From Salvator merianae (Eukaryota > Chordata > Lepidosauria > Squamata > Teiidae): a stretch of 64,000 nt of DNA. Below the pieces are notes generated by a model. That model worked only from the letters and a program-made list of their open reading frames with translations, ran no database searches and had not been told where the DNA came from. Location of the stretch: positions 126,329,936 to 126,393,935 of the forward strand of contig QVOM02000034.1 in NCBI GenBank assembly GCA_003586115.2. The letters are read 5' to 3'. Each line of letters begins with the position of its first letter. The stretch's first letter is position 1. Below, piece after piece: positions 56,901-64,000 of the stretch. The position numbers were made by a program, and so were the translations under genes.

Positions 56901-57545
56901 CTTCAGCCTTGCAACCTAATGATACAAGAACAGGGAAAAGGGGATTAGAAGGAAAAGAAGGGGAAGGGGGGGTGAATAACAGCTGCCTTGGATGGCAGTT
57001 TGGAGAGGAATCTGACGTTGCTGGTTAGTGATAAGGTAGATGGAGAATGCTAGTTTTTCTCCCATCTGCAGCCTGGTGGTAGAATGACTGTGATAAGTAC
57101 TGTATATTGCACTGTTCACTTCCAAACTGCTAACTTCAAACAATTTCATCTAATTATTTTTTGCGTTTGCCAAGAGAGCCCTAAGAAACACCATCAGGCT
57201 ATGTTTTCTCAGCAAATAGCAATCAGTGAAGTGCAGAGGGGGTGGATAATCAGGATAATTTACTAGTAATTATTAGGAAAGAATGACTCAGAGACATGAG
57301 TCAATAATGGAGGTCAGTAGTCAGCACCTATCCCCCAAGGGTATTGAAGAGAATCAGGGAGACTGTTTTGACTAGAGCTGAAAAAAAAAATAATTAATCC
57401 TTTTCATGCTTACATTTTTAAAAATAAAACACTGTAGCTTCAGTTCTACTTCTAGTCCTGCTGCTGAGTCAATTTTGTCCCCAGTTCCATAGGAAAACAT
57501 GAATTATTGTGTCCTCACTAATTCACACACAAATTAAGCATATGC
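56901..57545. other. No recognisable feature
   Basis: Unassigned. Confidence 0.5.
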
Positions 57546-57805
57546 ATTAGAACATAAGAACATAAGAGGAGCCTTGCTGGATCAGGCCACAGCCCATCTA
57601 GTCCTGCATTCTGTTTCACACAGTGGCCCACCAATTGCTTGTTCTGGGCATTCTCAAGCAGAATAAAAAGCAAAACCTTCACCTGCTCTTGACTCCCCGC
57701 AAATGGTTTTACAAACATCCTGCCTGTCTAGTAGCCATTGATACACCTGACCTCCATGAATCTGTCCAATCCTTTCTTAAAGCTATCTAGGCTGATTGCT
57801 ATATA
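57546..57805 (+). repeat. Reptile interspersed repeat ('aagaacataag' type)
   Basis: Begins agaacataagaacataagag, followed by ccttgctggatcaggcc, catctagtcctgcattctg, cacacagtggccca and later tgacctccatgaatctgtc. I recall this text as a widespread reptile interspersed repeat, but I cannot name its family with certainty. Non-coding. Confidence 0.6.
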
Positions 57806-58049
57806 CAGATACAAATATGGAAGGTAAAGATACCTTTCTGTCTCAACAGACAATGAAAATAATTTGGGCATAAAGGGATGGAAACTTTGAGTTGCCCAGG
57901 CGTCACAGTTTCCCTCTTGGCTTTACCAGTGTGATACAAAAGAGTGCAAACACAACACTGCACACCAGTTTAGCTGCAGGAGCTGCTGAAAAGATTATGT
58001 GTGGTCCATCTAACCATCTTAGGGGCTCCACTCCAGATTTTCTGTCAAG

Positions 58050-58285
58050 GGGTCTGTTTATACTTACCAGCACAGGACACAATAATTATCCTGTTCTGCA
58101 GTGGTATTGACCACATAGTGTGGACACCATCTGCACTGCATAGTTGTAGAACTTACCTTCTGCAGGCTACCAGCATTTGTGGTGTGAATAATGCTGCTCA
58201 CAGTCGCAAGGACCTCCACAGAGTGCAGAAGCATTGTACTAGTGAATGACTCAGATGCTCGCTAAGACAAAGAGTGGACAGGTTC
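58050..58285 (+). mobile_element. Harbinger-like MITE, type B, short
   Basis: Starts gggtctgtttatacttacc and ends gagtggacaggttc. The interior shares gtggacaccatctgcact with 3456 and 37373, and ccacagagtgcagaagca with 3456. Shorter than other type-B copies, so probably internally deleted. Confidence 0.65.
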
Positions 58286-58339
58286 TTTAGTCCTTTAGTC
58301 TTTGCCATTCCCAATGGATTAACAAGACTGTTAAGCAAA

Positions 58340-58442
58340 TTTACCCATAACTGGGAAGACCAAATGAGCTTCCATGGCAGAGTGGGGATTTAAACCAAGG
58401 CAATTCCAGGTTCTGGTTTAGAGTGCTTAAATAGTGCTCCGT
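58340..58442 (-). mobile_element. SINE head fragment, minus strand
   Basis: The plus-strand text ctgggaagaccaaatgagct, tccatggcagagtgggga and tttaaaccaagg is the reverse complement of a tRNA-type head with a box-B-like segment. Related fragment at 18760. The LINE-type tail is missing. Confidence 0.5.
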
Positions 58443-58584
58443 TATGTGGATCTATGCCATATATCTATATAGAGCCATGTAATTAACATAGATATATTTA
58501 ACATGCAAACGGTGGGAGAGAAAGGAAAATACTTTGTCTTTGCTCCATCAACAGAGGTACTGATTACAGGTTATGGGAAATAGT

Positions 58585-59412
58585 AGTTCCATTCTATTCT
58601 ATACCAGTCAGAACTACCCTGAGTATTATGTCCCTTTCTGGCCATCTCACTTCACAAAAGGACTCAGTGGAATTGGAAAGAGCCCTACATAATACAGAAG
58701 GCCACCTAATGATGGCTTACAGTCAGCCCTTCTCAGTGATGGCACCTTCCCTTTGAAATACCCTCTCCTCTGTTGTTCATGAGATGTCTAAACTTACAGC
58801 TTATAGACACTTATTAAAGACGCATCTTCTTACTCAGGTATTCCCTGTGTGAAAGCTTGTTTCTTCCCTAGCTCACCCCATTGTTAATGTGTTTTGATTA
58901 TTGTTTTTATTCTGTGAGTGTTTTTACCCTTTTAATGTATCTTGTAAACTGCTTGAGATTTCTGCAATGCAAAGCAGTATAGAAAGTATTTAAATAAATA
59001 AAGATGAAGTCGATCGTGACAGTAGAAATAAATTCTTATGAGGAGAGATGGTGAAGCTTGGGTTTGTTTAGCCTTCAACAGAGAAGACTGAAGGTGAATA
59101 TGATAGTCCTCTTCAAATACCTGAAAGGCAATCACAAAAGAAAAAGGCATGGCCTGTTTCCCATTATTCTAGAATGCAAACAATAATAGGGGTGTATGGA
59201 AGGAAGGCAGATTGTGATTGGCTGTCAATACAGTGAGGGGTGTTCAAATATGAATCAATTACCCAGAGAGATGGTTGTTTTTCCCGCAGAAAATTCATGC
59301 ACTCAGAAGCTGGTCAGGCATCTGCTGAATATGTTTTGATCTGGATTCCTGTATGAAATGTGTTAGACTCAATGGCCTAAAAGACCCATTCCAACTCTAT
59401 GATTCTACTCAC
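58585..59412 (+). mobile_element. CR1 3' region, plus strand, split by an L2-like insert
   Basis: The 5' piece 58585-58716 has the CR1-type text ctgagtattatgtcccttt, ggaattggaaagagcc and cagaaggccacctaatgatg. The 3' piece resumes near 59004 with ttatgaggagagatggtg, cttgggtttgtttagcc, gatagtcctcttcaaatac and ctgaaaggcaatca, and finishes gactcaatggcc..ccaactctatgattctac. A terminus of ctatgattct repeats is the hallmark of classical CR1 elements. Confidence 0.8.
58717..59003 (+). mobile_element. L2-type LINE 3' end inserted in CR1
   Basis: Plus-strand remnants of an ORF2 end (VVHEMSKLTAYRHLLKTHLL can be read with frameshift correction from 58760-58835) are followed by a T-rich 3' UTR, the tail cttgtaaactgcttgagatt..gcaaagcagtat and an ataaataaa end. 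It lies inside the CR1 above in the same orientation, so it is younger than that CR1. Confidence 0.65.
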
Positions 59413-60164
59413 AATGCATACACTTGAATTGCACATAAATTAGAAGTTATGTAAGCTAACCAGAAATCTGTGTAAGCTAGAGGTCTGACAAATGTGCACT
59501 AGCACAGATCACTAGAATCCCTTGAAAATGAGCAGGCATGAGTTTTTCAATCATCTCTACTATTGGTTATGCCTTCTGGCTGGAGCTGATGAGAGCTGGA
59601 AACACAAACAGAGTCTAGAGTATCATGTTTGAAACTCATTGTACAGAATTACTATGTGCGCACCTAGAAGTGCTTGTGAATTGAATCACAAATACACTGA
59701 AATGGGCCAACAGAGAAGTTGTCCTCTTACAGTGCCAGTTGGAAACTAATGTAAACAGTAGCGTTCTACTAAGGTTGTGTCTCTACAACAATATGCAAGG
59801 GGCCTGGGAAAGGCTCTATAACATTATGTTTCCACAGTTGGTGGCATGATGTGTCCGCCAAGGAGTACAATGCCCATTTAAGGTGCTCATAGGCAAAGAC
59901 ACAAAATCACATTCTCCACCCAAGCACCTTGCTGTTCTCCAGGTATCTGCCTGATGCTGCCTGATGCTTATTTTACAAAGCATCCAAAAGTGTGGGGAAG
60001 AGGGCACCTCCCACCACAGACATGAAGTCATGACCTAAGACATGCTAAGAATATGTCTTACATCTCTAATATTGGGAGCAAATAGCAGAGGCTTAAAAAA
60101 CTGACACATGAAAAGCAAGTTAGGAAATGGCCTCATGCCAAGTCAGATTATCAAACTATTTTGT
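59413..60164. other. No recognisable feature
   Basis: Unassigned; a short tgcctgatgc duplication occurs at 59949. Confidence 0.5.
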
Positions 60165-60300
60165 GCAGAGTTGCCTGTCTCAATTGACTGGGGGTCACTG
60201 ACCAGGGCTTCAGGCAAGAATTTCTTCCAGACCTACCTGCTGATACCAAAAGCTGAAGCTGAGATCTTTTACAGGCAAAATAAGTTTTCTTCTGTCTCTA
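60165..60300 (-). mobile_element. Possible tRNA-derived SINE fragment, minus strand
   Basis: The text tcaattgactgggggtcact, accagggcttcaggcaagaa and a worn agctgagatcttttacaggc resembles the reverse of a reptile SINE (gactggcag.., ccagggtttcaggcag.., gaacctgggaccttctgcat). Strongly decayed, so tentative. Confidence 0.4.
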
Positions 60301-61892
60301 TGCTACCTACCCTTTATTTCTACAGTCTGCTCCACTATAATCCCTTAGGCCTTGAATTCTCTAAGGAAGCAGTAAAAATGTGTCTCGTTAATTAATTTTA
60401 AGCCTTTTGATTATGGTGTGCAGTTACATGAAGCTAAAAATACTTTTGTTTGGCTGAGCCAATTTTTCTCCCTGCTCACACTTGCAGCTGCTAAAAATAT
60501 CACTAAATAGTGTGTTTTCTTTGAGATATTGTTTTGTAACTGGGAGCCAAATCAGCAAAAGTCAGACTTCTCCTACTCAAAGCAGCCATATTTCAACATA
60601 CTAAAACTATTAGTATTACATACTAAAACTATTACCCAAAACTATTACCCAAAGCATAGGATGTCTTTTATTTACAACTTAGTCTGAAAAATATTCATTT
60701 GAAAGAAATGTCTTTGATACCTATTTAGGGATCAGAAAAACCAATTGGGCATGTCTGTACAAATTATTCTTTATGCTCACCTACGCCAAAGGGCAGCTTG
60801 CTTCCACACAGAGCTGATTTAGACAAAAAAGGGGCAAAAATTCTTGCTGCCAGGACTGCTCTTATCTACTTATTTAAGCAATGGTGAGGTTGTGTTTGTA
60901 TAGATCATAACATGCACACAAATCACAAACAAACAATTCTTTGTCTTTCCATACCCTGTTCACTTTTTTTCTCAGTAATAACTGAAAAAGAGAAATGCAC
61001 CATATCTCTCCATGAGAAGATTTTGACCACTGTGCTTGCTTAAGGCCCATTCTTATCTTCCCAGGAGGCCTAACACAACTCTTCTCATTCTCCTATTATG
61101 AATTTCATATTGGAGAATCTTGTATGAAATTATGACCCCTCACCAAGTAGCAGGAGTAAGCTTGCATAAAAGAGTACCCAAATTACTGAAGCTGACTCCA
61201 GACATCAGGCAAATATCACAGTAGCAATAGATATTCAGAGAAAAGCATCTCTTGAATATTCGTTGCCTAGACTGTGTGGGAGTTTGTGCTGTCTATGCAT
61301 GTTGCCATCACTGTGCATGTGCAATCATCTTTTTCGGCACCTGCACATGTGTGATGGCCACAGCAAAGATGGTGGCTCTTTCCAGAAAGTAACTAATTGC
61401 ACTATTTCAGGAAAACCTGCCATGAGCATCATGTTTTCCCAAAATAGGCTATCATGCATGTTAGGGGAGATATAGCAGAGCTATGGTGGGGTTGACACAG
61501 ATACATGTGGCAATCCCTCCACAGAGTAACCCTAATGGCACTATGTTTCCCTCATCTGGACAGGGCCTCAGTTGAGATGGGCATGAAGAAGAAAGCGAGA
61601 GAAGAGTCTCGAGTTCTGAGTTGTTGGTGGGTGCCCCCCTCCTTTGCCCGTATGGATCATGTTCTCCTATCTGCCTGCTAATTCCTGAAAACTAGAATTA
61701 TCGGGAAGGAGGAAAAGAGGACATTAGGTGAACTTTCCAGTTCTCTCTTTCTGTAAGTGATCTCCTCATCTCCTCTTAAACTTTCAAGATATCTTGAACT
61801 TGTGCAGTATTCTAGCCAACAATGACACTGGGTAAAGAAAGAGAAGCATAGCTTGAACAGCCTGAAGCTAACTCATGGTGATGACTTAGGCT
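60301..61892. other. No recognisable gene
   Basis: AT-rich unassigned sequence; a local duplication of actaaaactatta occurs at 60599-60650. Confidence 0.5.
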
Positions 61893-62280
61893 GTGATCAG
61901 ACAGGGCACTTTTTGGCCACCTATGTACACAGAAATGCCCAAACCGTGGACACAGGAAAAACCCTATGTTACACAATTTTTAAAATAAGCATCTATAATC
62001 CTCCTACCTGGCTTGCTTCTCTTCCTCTGTCAGCATTGTTGCCTTCCCTGCTCACCTCCCATGGCTGACACCAGCTCATATTTCCAGAGCCCTCACTGGA
62101 CAGCCACTTTAGCCTCCAGCCTCCCACCCCATCTGGCCCAAACTGCTGTGTCCTGCCCTTTGAGTAATTATTTTGGGTCTGTGGAAGGGACAGAATATCA
62201 GAGGCTTGAGAATGAGGTAAAGCATTTTTCTAAATCTTTTATGTTTGTCTCAAAATCACTTTAGGTCATTTAAAAGCATG
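61893..62280 (+). repeat. Repeat family G, copy 2 (gatcagacagggc)
   Basis: Begins ctgtgatcagacagggcac and contains atcctcctacctggcttgc. Order shared with 30193 onward (gatcagacagggc, ..gtgtac/tgtacac.., aatcctacct). The right end is not defined. Confidence 0.4.
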
Positions 62281-62374
62281 TGTTTGAACATACTCTAAAG
62301 ACAACAAGCCTCAAGATTGCTTGGGATTTTGGTTTTGTTCTCATTTCATGTGTTTTTTTTAGCCTGTGAGCAAT

Positions 62375-62822
62375 GGTCTTTTTGTGCTTACCTGTAGGAA
62401 CAGCACACACTGCCCACTGGACAACCACGTGCACACCCAAAACCTGCTGCAACTGTCTAGAAGCTGTCTGATCCCTCCCTGGGATGTTCCTGCTGTGGGC
62501 AACTTAAAGGTTGTCTACAGGCTTACCTGAAGCATGAGGAACAGCCCAGGAATGGTATCTTCACACCTCTTCTGGTTGCTGTGGAGTGAGGGGACGTGGA
62601 CTACATGACTGTGGCAGTTTCCAGATCACTCTGCAAAGTCTGAACCTGAGGCTCAGACTCTGCAATGGAGGTCCATTCCATCCATTTGTATTTTGTGTGC
62701 TGCTGGAACAGAATAGGGGCATTCCAGTGCACAAAATGCAAATGTCCCTAACCTACCTTGTTCTTGTCTGGGTTGCAATTGTCTGCTCACACAACTGTAG
62801 TCCAGTAAGTGCAAACTGGACC
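62375..62822 (+). mobile_element. Harbinger-like MITE, type B
   Basis: Ends ggtctttttgtgcttacctg and cagtaagtgcaaactggacc pair. The interior includes gcaacttaaaggttgtctac, ggcttacctgaagcatgagg and a ccagtgcacaaaatgcaaat block similar to the type-B caccagtgcccgaaatgcaa at 28040. AAT flanks both sides if the element begins at 62375. The 100-residue plus and 98-residue minus frames in it are incidental. Confidence 0.65.
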
Positions 62823-64000
62823 AATAGCAGCTTAGAGATGGTTTGCAGGTGGGTTCATTTACATGCCATTCTGCCCCTCTCCACATGAACATTCTGGCTA
62901 GAAAATGTGGATAGAGGTAGGATGAGAACATGAGAACCACATCTATCATGCCTAAGCTCTTGTGAGATTTTTTTTCTTTTTTTTACTACGAGCGAACACA
63001 GCCTATGTTTTGAGGCCCCACCACAACATGGCTAGCATAGACAAGAATGGGAAAAGCATTCATTTCTCAGAAAGCAAACTTGTAAGTCTGAGTAACTTTG
63101 CAAGAAATTAGTGTATGGCAGAAATGACATTCAATCAAGTCTAAAAGACATAAACATTGCTTTGAACCTATTGACTTTTCTTCTTACAAATCATTTCATT
63201 GAAGACAAAAATATGATATCTGATTTCTGATATCAGCCAGAAAACAAACTTTTCTTTTGTGACAGAAAGCCAATTCTAAACATTTCTTGAGGTTTTTTCC
63301 AAGTCTCATTGCTACTGTTTTTGCCTTTTTTCTGTGACTATTCAGTTTGTTTGCTTTTCACCATTCCACTCATAGTCCTCTTTTATTTTTGTATGCCCGA
63401 TTGTGCATGCTCCCACCTCTCCCTTCTTATCAAGGCTTTTTGGTCTCATTTCCTTCCTGCATCATGGCCATTCCACTTCCCTTCACATCACCTAAAGATT
63501 TTCCAGAAACCCCCCCTCCATCCCTTCCTTAAGCAGCACACTTCCACCATTTTCCATCTCACCTACCTCTGTATAGTCCCAGGACTAGCACATGACCAAT
63601 GGCACACACCATCTATGCTCCAGAGTCACGCTGACAGTGGCCTCCCACTCTGCACAATTTCCCCACCTTCAAACACTACCTGGTGGGTGTTTTCACTAAC
63701 ACTTACCTTGCAGAGGGAAAGGAAAGCAGAGAAAAAGAATGTAACATTACTTCCTCCTTCTCTTCTTCTTCCCCCCCCCACCCCAGCTCCACAATTATTC
63801 TGTTGAAAGGGTCATGTGGATTTCAGAACCAGGAGAAAAAGAGGTGTGATTCCTGCTTTCCCTCCAAGATGTTAGCATGGTGGCCACCTTTAGATGTCCT
63901 CATATTCTATAGCCAGAACAGTATTTCTTTAGATTTTGATAGTGCTGCACTGTGCAAAACTTTGGTACATCCTCTATGATATACTCTCAATCTTCTTTCT
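62823..64000. other. No recognisable gene
   Basis: AT- and pyrimidine-rich sequence to the window end. The 165-residue plus frame at 63309-63806 is rich in F, L, P and S as expected from pyrimidine-rich DNA and shows no domain or conserved motif. Confidence 0.5.

Noticed and set aside
63309..63806. 165-residue plus frame, second longest in the window
   Set aside because: The underlying DNA is pyrimidine-rich, giving an F/L/P/S-rich peptide by composition; no motif, signal or conserved order.

Overview
The window looks like non-coding DNA from a squamate reptile (lizard or snake). The evidence is the repeat content: CR1 and L2-like LINE fragments with typical squamate 3' tails, tRNA-derived SINE pieces with the 'ggtgaccttggg' and 'gggatataaatg' blocks, many non-autonomous DNA transposons, and microsatellites. 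Species-level placement is not possible from this. I found no convincing host protein-coding exon, no intact tRNA or rRNA gene, and no CRISPR, operon or prokaryotic feature. All the longer open frames are either LINE relics or chance frames inside repeats.

Region by region. 1-10 kb: local tandem duplications, the first copy of a fold-back MITE, CR1/SINE scraps, a CpG-rich Harbinger-like MITE (4953-5524) and an L1-like tail. 10-20 kb: a 394-bp palindrome (10134-10527), a CCTTCC-type satellite, more MITEs, and LINE 3' ends at 16310 and 18890. 20-32 kb: a dense series of Harbinger-like MITEs (20108, 21097, 22533, 27916, 28971, 31062), an L1-like relic and a hAT-like element. 32-39.2 kb: the most structured stretch. 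It holds a CpG-rich MITE, an old plus-strand CR1 with a recognisable ORF1 esterase and ORF2 endonuclease that is broken by two MITEs and ends against a U6 snRNA pseudogene, a nested near-perfect palindrome, and two large MITE copies side by side. 39.2-44.2 kb: mostly unassigned sequence. 44.2-49.4 kb: a stack of minus-strand LINEs of at least three ages. 49.4-64 kb: further fold-back MITEs, a hAT-like element with a perfect 8-bp target duplication, a plus-strand CR1 interrupted by an L2-like tail, and long unassigned AT-rich stretches.

The main theme is one clan of non-autonomous DNA transposons with termini close to GGGCCTGTTCGCAC, present in about twenty copies and four structural types. 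Several copies are flanked by a 3-bp duplication, TTA in the clearest cases. Termini and TTA target suggest the PIF/Harbinger superfamily. One copy lies inside the CR1 endonuclease reading frame, and removing it with one TTA restores the aligned frame, which dates CR1 before MITE. No transposase able to move these elements is visible here. I did not find a previously undescribed functional system; the findings are mostly about repeat families and nested insertions.
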